This document shows, one piece after another, positions 1 to 4,712 of a DNA stretch of 8,901 bases. This DNA comes from JBBDNV01 sp040877415. GTDB taxonomy: Bacteria > Planctomycetota > Planctomycetia > Pirellulales > PALSA-1355. The notes below the pieces were generated by a model. The model was not told the origin of the DNA. It saw only the letters and a list, made by a program, of their open reading frames with translations, and made no database searches. The position numbers and the translations under genes are program-made. Positions within the stretch are counted from its first letter, which is position 1. Every line of letters starts with the position of its first letter. Where the stretch lies: NCBI GenBank assembly GCA_040877415.1, contig JBBDNV010000002.1, positions 1 to 8,901 of the forward strand, read 5' to 3'.

Positions 1-123
1 CACCATAGTTGACGGACCTTCTGCTTGCACTTGCATAATCCTGGCCAGCGAGGGAAATTCACGGTTCGATTAACCGCCGAGGCCGCAGAGGCTTCCAAAC
101 CAACCCGACGCGCCAGCGGAAGA

Positions 124-199
124 GAAAGGGGGTCCGGCGCGCTTTTCTGGGGTGGTCATTGGTTTGCCCCTCGTCAATAAGCGCGCCTGTTCCCCTTTC
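124..199. repeat. Strong inverted repeat / hairpin, possible REP-like element
   Basis: The arms are 124-144 and 179-199. They pair over 21 positions with two mismatches (133/190 and 135/188) and one G-T pair (132/191), around a 34-nt loop that itself holds GGGG (149-152) opposite CCCC (167-170). Read outward-in, the arms have the form GAAAGGGG..C.GGCGCGCTT. This resembles the GAAA..GGGGAC.GGC core of the palindromes at 1476-1563 and 8398-8480, but the loop is not recognisably related, so membership of that family is only a suggestion. It lies 64 bp upstream of the small ORF at 264 and could sit in its leader. The pairing is seen directly; any function is unknown. Confidence 0.6.
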
Positions 200-252
200 G
201 GACCGGCGGGTCAAATCTCGTGACTGTAGATATCGTGCGGCAAACCGAAAGT

Positions 253-257
253 GGAGG
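253..257 (+). promoter_or_regulatory. Shine-Dalgarno site GGAGG that fixes the start at 264
   Basis: A perfect GGAGG lies six bases before the ATG at 264. It decides between this ATG and the upstream in-frame start at 159, which has no comparable site and would run through the hairpin at 179-199. It is also the best single argument that the small ORF is translated. Confidence 0.6.
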
Positions 258-263
258 TCGAGT

Positions 264-530
264 ATGTCAGTAGCAGAAACGGCCGCGCAGTCTTGGGAGA
301 ACATGAAGCGGACTGCGCGGTCCGCGGCCAAGAGCCTTGTCGATGATTTCCCAGACTTCCCGACGATGACGGTTTCGGCCCCAGTTCGGACAGAGGAGTT
401 CTGCGAACTAGAGCCGCCGACCGACGTTCAGTCGGTGCTCATGCGGCAGAGGGCTCTGTCGGTTCTGACAAATAGTTTCCACTCGACCCGCGACCACCTA
501 GCGTTGAGTCGAAAGATGTCCGGTCGCTAA
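264..530 (+). CDS. Small hypothetical protein, 88 aa
   Basis: I do not recognise this protein. It starts MSVAETAAQSWENMKRTARS and ends LSRKMSGR before TAA at 528-530. The first ~25 residues could form an amphipathic helix (Ala, Lys, Arg and Gln rich). The middle is Pro, Glu and Asp rich (residues about 28-55), and the end is basic. There is one Cys and no signal peptide or membrane segment. The ATG at 264 has a near-ideal ribosome binding site. Codon third positions look less GC-biased than in the large genes of the window, which could mean a young, transferred or non-genuine gene. It has no close neighbour on its strand, a hairpin upstream and C-tracts directly after its stop. It may be a real orphan protein or a chance ORF; the good start region makes me favour real, only slightly. 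Confidence 0.45.
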   Translation: MSVAETAAQSWENMKRTARSAAKSLVDDFPDFPTMTVSAPVRTEEFCELEPPTDVQSVLMRQRALSVLTNSFHSTRDHLALSRKMSGR

Positions 531-559
531 CCCCCGACCCCAACCCCCGGCGCAGCCCC
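531..559 (-). other. Putative G-quadruplex motif (minus strand)
   Basis: Directly after the stop codon of the small ORF the plus strand has four C-runs: 531-535, 538-541, 544-548 and 556-559. On the minus strand these give four runs of at least four G with loops of 7, 2 and 2 bases, which meets the usual G-quadruplex pattern. The first three runs also look like a degenerate 6-7-bp tandem repeat (AACCCCC / GACCCC / AACCCCC). For transcripts of the small ORF the G-runs are on the template strand, where they could slow RNA polymerase. The pattern is seen; folding and function are inference. Confidence 0.5.
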
Positions 560-612
560 GGCCGAAAACGTCCCTTGCATCCGACGCAAAATTCTGATTA
601 ATGCTACGGTGG

Positions 613-697
613 ATTACTCTCGACGCGCGCAAACTTTTTCATGTCGGGGGGTGCGATGGAATTTCGCGCCGCGAATTACTCTAAATCCAACGCGCGC
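613..697 (+). repeat. Spaced direct repeat ATTACTCT ... ACGCGCGC
   Basis: ATTACTCT occurs at 613-620 and 675-682, a 62-bp period. Each copy is followed by ACGCGCGC (623-630 and 690-697), with a 5-bp difference in spacing. A further CGCGCGC lies at 727-733. The repeats are exact but short, so chance in a GC-rich background is possible for the CGCGCG part. Confidence 0.35.
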
Positions 698-804
698 GGC
701 CACTTCCGAGTCGGCGGGACATTTTTCGCGCGCACGCTGTATAGCTATGAAAAACTCCCGCCCCATTTCCAGCCCAATTGGCCTGTTTTTGAAAATCGAA
801 ATTA

Positions 805-834
805 GGCCAGAGGCCAGAGGCTGGAGGCCGCAGG
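805..834 (+). repeat. Degenerate tandem repeat, GGCCAGA type
   Basis: GGCCAGA occurs twice head-to-tail (805-811 and 812-818), followed by the diverged units GGCTGGA and GGCCGCA. The unit is seven bases. It is a low-complexity intergenic tract with no coding sense visible. Confidence 0.6.
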
Positions 835-849
835 AAAAGAGTCATTGGC

Positions 850-875
850 CACAGAGGTACGCGAGGACACAGAGG
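850..875 (+). repeat. CACAGAGG direct repeat
   Basis: CACAGAGG occurs at 850-857 and 868-875, 18 bp apart, within a purine-rich tract. From memory, CACAGAGG-rich tracts are common in planctomycete and verrucomicrobial intergenic DNA; I cannot verify that here. Confidence 0.55.
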
Positions 876-887
876 AAGAATGTTTTT

Positions 888-947
888 GACAGGATACACA
901 GGATGGACCGGAGCTTTTCTTTTCCTGTGCTTCCTGTTCATCCTGTC
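888..947. repeat. Imperfect inverted repeat, GACAGGAT type
   Basis: The left arm 888-911 and the reverse complement of the right arm 924-947 agree at 19 of 24 positions, around a pyrimidine-rich loop (912-923). Each arm is itself made of ACAGGAT-like words. This tract creates the spurious minus-strand ORF whose N-terminus reads MDRMNRKHRKRK, a pattern easily mistaken for a basic protein. Confidence 0.6.
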
Positions 948-1033
948 CAATTAGTCTGCGGCCCTCCGCGACGTCCGCGGTTCAATTTTGATTTGCTGGT
1001 TTCCCCTCGCGTGCGCTTCGCTCTGGTATCGGG

Positions 1034-1068
1034 CCTTCATCCTTCGTCCTTCAGCCTTCAGCCTTTTG
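1034..1068. repeat. CCTTCAG heptamer tandem tract overlapping a gene end
   Basis: Five consecutive 7-bp units begin at 1034, 1041, 1048, 1055 and 1062: CCTTCAT, CCTTCGT, CCTTCAG, CCTTCAG, CCTTTTG. On the minus strand the tract covers the last four codons (Lys-Ala-Glu-Gly) and the TGA stop of the membrane protein gene, so the repeat sets where that protein ends. Confidence 0.75.
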
Positions 1069-1455
1069 CACCATGCGATAGACGCGGCGGATGATGATCC
1101 AAAAGAAAGGCAGGTAGATGATGTCGGAGAATACGAGAATCACCATGAACACCGGCGGCATCTTGCCCAACACGACGTAGCCCGTGCCCACGATCGAGCC
1201 CAGCAGCTTGCTCAGGAAACCGAGCACGAGCAGGTTGCGGTTTTCGAGCGGATTGCTGGCCACGAGCAAATAGCCGACGCCGAACAGGGCCACCAGGATG
1301 CCCGTCAACTGCACGTACATGATCAAGTCGGGCTTGGGCAGGCCGAGCGTCTTGAACATCTCGTGATAGAACACGGTCAAGTTCACGCCGACCAGCAGGT
1401 TGTAGCAGCCGGCGAAGCGAAGCAGATAGCGCATCCAGGGCAAGAGCGGTTCCAT
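1051..1455 (-). CDS. Four-helix integral membrane protein of unknown function, 134 aa
   Basis: This is a small hydrophobic protein with four predicted membrane segments at about residues 10-30, 44-66, 74-96 and 101-122. Short polar links separate them, including FYHEMFKTLGLPKPD (29-43) and a SNPLENRN loop (67-74). The tail is basic (IIRRVYRMVQKAEG). No catalytic or cofactor motif is evident; the paired His-Glu at 31-32 is the only notable polar pair near a membrane face. The ATG at 1455 is chosen because AAGGA lies six bases upstream (1462-1466) and because the longer frame up to 1641 would read through the palindrome at 1476-1563. The last residues come from the heptamer repeat. It lies downstream of sulfite reductase on the same strand, about 113 bp apart, so cotranscription is possible but the palindrome between them may interfere. 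I cannot assign a family with confidence. Confidence 0.8.
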   Translation of the reverse strand: MEPLLPWMRYLLRFAGCYNLLVGVNLTVFYHEMFKTLGLPKPDLIMYVQLTGILVALFGVGYLLVASNPLENRNLLVLGFLSKLLGSIVGTGYVVLGKMPPVFMVILVFSDIIYLPFFWIIIRRVYRMVQKAEG

Positions 1456-1475
1456 GAGACGTCCTTTTCCTAATG

Positions 1476-1563
1476 CCGGAAACAAAGGGGACAGGCACCG
1501 AGCGAGCGCGAGTTCGTTCTGAAAACCCTGCGTGCTCGGAGCCAGTCCCCTTTGTTTCACCGG
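1476..1563 (-). repeat. 88-bp palindromic element (REP-like), copy 1
   Basis: The arms 1479-1503 and 1534-1558 pair at 23 of 25 positions, with A-A mismatches at 1493/1544 and 1497/1540. Short CCGG ends flank them and the loop is 30 nt. The arm core reads GAAACAAAGGGGAC.GGC. The element begins five bases after the stop codon of sulfite reductase and ends 20 bases before the start of the membrane protein gene. A related, more diverged copy lies at 8398-8480. The form fits repetitive extragenic palindromes mobilised by RAYT-type transposases, but no such transposase is in the window. In RNA it would form a long hairpin that could stabilise the 3' end of the sulfite reductase message. Confidence 0.75.
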
Positions 1564-1568
1564 CCGAT

Positions 1569-3302
1569 TCAGGCCGTGGCCGCCTGGGCCGTGTATTTGT
1601 CGGTCCAGGCCACGAGGTCGTCGCGGCCTTGGCGATGGCAAAAGTCGCCCAGCGTTTCGCCCTCCTGGCGAGCGTGCTTGAAATAGGCCAGAATCGGCAC
1701 GATCGAGGGCACGACGTCGGCCTCGGGAACCAGGTCCTTATAAATGAAATTGAGCCGGTCGCCCAACAGGCGGCCGCCGACGAACAGCGTGTAGCGTCCC
1801 GCCGCTTTGCCCACCAGGCCGACGTCGCAGTTGTACGGCCGCGCGCAGCCGTTGGGGCAGCCGGTCATGCGGAGCGTAAAGGTTTCGTCCGACAGCCCCA
1901 GCTTGGCCAGCTCGACCTCGAGCTGATCGATGATTCCCGGCAGGACTCGTTCGCTTTCGGTGATCGCCAGCCCGCAGGTGGGCCAGGCCGGGCAGGCCAT
2001 CGACCAGCGGCGCACGGCCGAGATTTCGTCGTGCAGCTTGACGCCGTGGTCGCGCAGGGTTTTCTCCACCACCGGCCGGTCGGCCGGATCGAGATTCGCC
2101 AAGAGCATGCTTTGATGGGGCGTCAGTCGAAGGGCCGGTTTGAGCGTGGTGCAGATCTCGCGCAGGGCCGTTTTCAGCCGCAAATCGCCTTCGTCCTTGA
2201 TGCGGCCGTTTTCCACGTTCAGCCCGCAGAACAGCCGGCCATCGCCCTGTTCGTGCCAGCCGATATGATCGTCGAAGCCGCGCACGTCGTCTGGATGCGG
2301 TTCGGCCAGCGCGTGGCCGTAGTACTCCTCGACCTTGGCTTTGAATTTCTCGAGGCCCCAGTTGTGGATCAGATACTTGAGCCTGGCCACCTTGCGGTCC
2401 GAGCGATTGCCGAAATCGCGCTGCACCTTGACGACCGCGGTCGCGACGTCGATCGCCTCTTCCGGCCTGATGAAGGCCATTCGCCTGGCAACCGCGGGAA
2501 AAGTTTTTTCCGCGCTGGGCGTGACGCCCATTCCGCCCCCCACCAGCACGTTGTAACCGACGATCGTCTCACCCTCGACGACGGCCATGAGTCCCAAGTC
2601 GTTGGCGTAGATATCGACGCAGTTGTCGTGCGCCAGTCCGATGGCCGTTTTGAACTTTCGCGGCAAATAGGTGGGACCGTAAATGGGCTCGACCTCGTGA
2701 CCGTCGCTGCCGCCGCCCGCCAGCGTCTGGTCGCCCGAATCGGGATCCGTGATCCACAGTTCGTGATAGGCGCCGGTGCGCGGGCACAAGTGCACGGCCA
2801 AACGGTCGGCGAGCTGTTGCATCTGGCGGCGCACGCGATCGTCGATCGGCGCCGGGCAGCACATGATATTGCGCTCGACGTCGCCGCACGCGGCCAGCGT
2901 CGAAAGCTGGACCTCGTTGATGCGGTGAATCGTGCGCCACAAGTTTCGCTTCAGCACGCCGTGCAGTTGCAGCCCCTGGCGGCTGGTGATCCGCAGCGTC
3001 TCAACTCCCACTTCGTCGCACAAATCGAGCTCGGCCAGCAATTGATCGCTGGTTAGCTTTCCGCCGGGAATCTTGGTGCGCACCATGAAGGAATATGTCT
3101 TGAGCGACTTGCCCCCTTCGGCGCGGGCCGTGCGCGCGTCGCGATCGTCCTGCTGATAGGTTCCATGGTGCTTCAGCAGTTGCACGCTTCCCTTGCCGAC
3201 GGTGTCGTTGGCGTCGCGCAATTCCCGTGCGATGTCGCCGCGCAGATAATCGCTCTGGGACTTGAAACCTTCGACGGCGCTGAGTTTCGGTTGGTCCGAC
3301 AT
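1569..3302 (-). CDS. cysI: Sulfite reductase hemoprotein (siroheme / 4Fe-4S), CysI/Sir type
   Basis: This 577-aa protein should reduce sulfite to sulfide with six electrons in assimilatory sulfur metabolism, in the cytoplasm. Length matches the family (E. coli CysI is 570 aa). Two sulfite/nitrite reductase repeats are visible. The four cluster ligands are Cys437 and Cys443 (ACPAWPTCGLA) and Cys482 and Cys486 (TGCPNGCAR); one of them also bridges to siroheme. The basic residues expected around substrate and siroheme are Arg75 (SFMVRTKIPGG), Arg108 (TSRQGLQLHG), Arg144 (GDVERNIMCCP) and Lys216/Lys218 (TYLPRKFKTA). The N-terminal TYQQDDRD and the HLCPRTGAYHELW stretch favour sulfite over nitrite reductase. 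No flavoprotein partner (CysJ) is nearby, so the electron donor (NADPH via CysJ or ferredoxin) is unresolved and the symbol is by similarity. The start is the only reasonable ATG, though its ribosome binding site is weak. A long plus-strand ORF across the gene is its shadow. Confidence 0.93.
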   Translation of the reverse strand: MSDQPKLSAVEGFKSQSDYLRGDIARELRDANDTVGKGSVQLLKHHGTYQQDDRDARTARAEGGKSLKTYSFMVRTKIPGGKLTSDQLLAELDLCDEVGVETLRITSRQGLQLHGVLKRNLWRTIHRINEVQLSTLAACGDVERNIMCCPAPIDDRVRRQMQQLADRLAVHLCPRTGAYHELWITDPDSGDQTLAGGGSDGHEVEPIYGPTYLPRKFKTAIGLAHDNCVDIYANDLGLMAVVEGETIVGYNVLVGGGMGVTPSAEKTFPAVARRMAFIRPEEAIDVATAVVKVQRDFGNRSDRKVARLKYLIHNWGLEKFKAKVEEYYGHALAEPHPDDVRGFDDHIGWHEQGDGRLFCGLNVENGRIKDEGDLRLKTALREICTTLKPALRLTPHQSMLLANLDPADRPVVEKTLRDHGVKLHDEISAVRRWSMACPAWPTCGLAITESERVLPGIIDQLEVELAKLGLSDETFTLRMTGCPNGCARPYNCDVGLVGKAAGRYTLFVGGRLLGDRLNFIYKDLVPEADVVPSIVPILAYFKHARQEGETLGDFCHRQGRDDLVAWTDKYTAQAATA

Positions 3303-3377
3303 GGCTTGCCGGGATGCCCAAAGAACGGAAAACGGAGGCCGGCGGGTGACGGCGGGCGCGGCTACGCAATTGCCATC

Positions 3378-3391
3378 ATGATTAGCATCAT
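3378..3391. promoter_or_regulatory. Small dyad, possible operator for sulfite reductase
   Basis: ATGAT-TAGC-ATCAT is a perfect 5-bp inverted repeat with a 4-bp spacer. It touches the proposed -10 box (3390-3395) and covers the expected transcription start of the minus-strand promoter, a typical repressor-site position. Short and AT-rich, so chance is possible. Confidence 0.25.
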
Positions 3392-3419
3392 TGTAGTATT
3401 AGTTCCCGCCAGGCCTCAA
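3390..3419 (-). promoter_or_regulatory. Candidate sigma70-type promoter for sulfite reductase
   Basis: On the minus strand, TTGAGG (3414-3419) and TACAAT (3390-3395) are separated by 18 bp. The -10 box matches the consensus at five of six positions and the -35 at four. The implied start near 3383 leaves a leader of about 80 bases before the ATG at 3302. It sits in the most AT-rich part of the divergent intergenic region. Prediction only. Confidence 0.4.
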
Positions 3420-3494
3420 AAGTCAACAGACTATAGCCAGCGGGGCCAAATGGGAGAATGCCGGTTCGTGGGCTGCCGGGCGTGGCGCCGGGCG

Positions 3495-3524
3495 TTGGAT
3501 CGCCGGTGTCGAGTGGTCTAGAAT
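3495..3524 (+). promoter_or_regulatory. Candidate promoter for folD
   Basis: TTGGAT (3495-3500) and TAGAAT (3519-3524) are 18 bp apart. The -10 box is one base from consensus; the -35 keeps only TTG. The implied transcription start near 3531 leaves about 43 bases before the GTG at 3574. The ATG at 3523 would fall inside the -10 box, which is another reason to prefer the GTG start. Confidence 0.35.
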
Positions 3525-3573
3525 GCGGCCCTTCCGCCAGACTTCAGATCTTTTGCAGAGAAGAGTTTTCCTC

Positions 3574-4440
3574 GTGACGGCCAAGATCCTCGATGGCACG
3601 ACGCTGGCCCGGCAGATTCGGGAGGAATTGCGCGACGAGGTCGCCGAATTCATCGAAAACAATGGCGAGGTGCCCACGCTGGCCGCCGTGCTGGTCGGCC
3701 ACGACCCGGGGAGCGAAATCTACGTGCGCAGCAAGGTCGCGGGATGCGAGCAGGTGGGCATACAGAGCCGCCTGTTCCGTTTGCCGGCCGAGGCGGCGCA
3801 GGACGAGCTTTTGGCCCTTGTGGCCAGGTTGAACAAGGCCCCCGACGAGCCGGTGCACGGCATTCTGGTCCAATTGCCGCTGCCCGGACACATCGACGCG
3901 ATGCGCATCTTGCACGCCGTCAGCCCGCTGAAAGACGTCGACGGCTTTCACCCTGAAAACGTGGGCCGCCTGGTCCAAGGCAAACCGCGCTACGTGCCGT
4001 GCACGCCCTACGGGATTCAACAGTTGCTCTTGCGCAACCAGATTGAAATCGCCGGCCGGCACGCGGTGGTGGTGGGCCGCAGCGAAACGGTCGGCAAACC
4101 GATGGCGCTACTGCTCATGCAGCGCGGCGCCGGCGGCGACGCCACGGTGACGGTATGCCACAGCAAGACGCGCGATCTCAAACACATCACGCGGCAAGCC
4201 GACATCCTCATCGTTGCCATCGGCAAACCGCAATTCATTGGGGCCGACATGGTCAAGCCCGGGGCGGTTGTCGTCGACGTGGGAATCCACAGGACCGACA
4301 AAGGGCTGGTCGGCGACGTCGATTTCGCGGCCGTCAGCCAGGTTGCCGGCCACATCACGCCGGTGCCCGGCGGCGTCGGCCCGTTGACCGTGACCATGCT
4401 GTTGGTCAACACGCTGGCCGCTGCCCGACGGCAGCAGTAG
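3574..4440 (+). CDS. folD: Bifunctional methylenetetrahydrofolate dehydrogenase / methenyltetrahydrofolate cyclohydrolase FolD
   Basis: FolD interconverts 5,10-methylene- and 10-formyl-tetrahydrofolate, supplying one-carbon units for purine and formyl-Met-tRNA synthesis in the cytoplasm. From the GTG start the protein is 288 aa, the usual length. The N-terminal catalytic domain has Tyr50 and Lys54 (SEIYVRSKVAGCEQVGI), Gln100 (HGILVQLPLP) and Asp123 (KDVDGFHPENVGRL), the expected active-site set, then PCTPYGIQQLL (142-152). The NAD(P)-binding domain has VVVGRSETVGKPMA (165-178), TVCHSKT (193-199), DILIVAIGKPQF (210-221) and VKPGAVVVDVGIHR (227-240), and closes with ITPVPGGVGPLTVTML (261-276). 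The GTG at 3574 gives MTAKILDGTTLAR, which aligns with typical FolD N-termini. The frame is open to an ATG at 3523, but that would add 17 atypical residues and overlap the likely promoter. Complete and apparently functional. Confidence 0.95.
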   Translation: MTAKILDGTTLARQIREELRDEVAEFIENNGEVPTLAAVLVGHDPGSEIYVRSKVAGCEQVGIQSRLFRLPAEAAQDELLALVARLNKAPDEPVHGILVQLPLPGHIDAMRILHAVSPLKDVDGFHPENVGRLVQGKPRYVPCTPYGIQQLLLRNQIEIAGRHAVVVGRSETVGKPMALLLMQRGAGGDATVTVCHSKTRDLKHITRQADILIVAIGKPQFIGADMVKPGAVVVDVGIHRTDKGLVGDVDFAAVSQVAGHITPVPGGVGPLTVTMLLVNTLAAARRQQ

Positions 4441-4480
4441 CAGGGCTGCCGAATGTCGCCGACATCCCCACAAGGCTCCA

Positions 4481-4502
4481 GGTCGGATTCGGAGGCCCGA
4501 CC
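4481..4502. repeat. Short hairpin after folD
   Basis: GGTCGG (4481-4486) pairs with CCGACC (4497-4502) around a 10-nt loop, 40 bases past the folD stop. No T-run follows, so it is not a standard intrinsic terminator. It may be a small intergenic palindrome or contribute to 3'-end stability. A weaker dyad, ATGTCG-C-CGACAT, lies at 4453-4465. Confidence 0.35.
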
Positions 4503-4521
4503 CGTTTCGGACCGAGCCAAG

Positions 4522-4541
4522 CAGGTTTCCTCAGGTTTCCT
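4522..4541 (+). repeat. Tandem duplication of CAGGTTTCCT
   Basis: The 10-mer CAGGTTTCCT is repeated exactly head-to-tail (4522-4531 and 4532-4541), just upstream of the candidate promoter of the protease gene. It could be a replication-slippage product or a pair of regulator sites. Confidence 0.6.
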
Positions 4542-4549
4542 GGCTTTTC

Positions 4550-4578
4550 TGGACAACAGAGCCGCTGCGAAGTATGTT
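4550..4578 (+). promoter_or_regulatory. Candidate promoter for the protease gene
   Basis: TGGACA (4550-4555, five of six matches to TTGACA) and TATGTT (4573-4578, four of six to TATAAT) are separated by 17 bp. The implied start near 4585 gives a leader of about 30 bases to the ATG at 4617 or about 130 to the ATG at 4713. Prediction only. Confidence 0.35.
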
Positions 4579-4712
4579 GATCTTCTCGGGATAGGGCGGC
4601 CCGGTGAACTGATCTGATGCGGCGGTCTGCCGCAACCATTCGGACTCGATCGAGCTGCGACAGGAAGCGGGCGCGGTTTGGGGCAGCCGCCCGTTTCGAC
4701 GGCCAGTTTGCA

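Larger units (their letters stand above)
560..1050. other. Gene-free repeat-rich intergenic island
   Basis: I see no convincing gene here. ORFs on both strands cross it, but they are built from low-complexity repeats and lack ribosome binding sites or recognisable domains. The stretch stacks several unrelated short-repeat types: paired ATTACTCT / ACGCGCGC words (613-697), a GGCCAGA-type tandem (805-834), CACAGAGG words (850-875), a GACAGGAT inverted repeat (888-947), and the start of a CCTTCAG heptamer tract (from 1034). The left part (600-745) has CGCGCG words next to T-runs and differs in composition from the right part. Confidence 0.6.

Noticed and set aside
9..39. Possible promoter TTGACG ... 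CATAAT near the left edge
   Set aside because: The 19-bp spacer is long and the leader to the small ORF would be over 200 bases; too weak to list as a feature.
60..76. GGTTCGATT resembling a tRNA T-loop
   Set aside because: The flanking stem does not pair as a T-arm (CACGG against AACCG), and no anticodon or acceptor stem can be built around it.
681..950. 89-aa minus-strand ORF beginning MDRMNRKHRKRK
   Set aside because: The N-terminus is the ACAGGAT repeat read in frame; typical repeat-derived false gene.
609..1094. 161-aa plus-strand ORF through the repeat island
   Set aside because: Its sequence is translated repeats and low-complexity DNA, with no ribosome binding site and no domain.
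1473..3056. 527-aa plus-strand ORF antisense to sulfite reductase
   Set aside because: It is a codon-position shadow of a strongly recognised gene in GC-rich DNA; it has no recognisable domain, and its start lies within the palindromic repeat.
3523..3573. N-terminal extension of FolD from an ATG at 3523
   Set aside because: The added 17 residues do not fit the family and the ATG falls inside a likely -10 box; GTG at 3574 gives the standard N-terminus.
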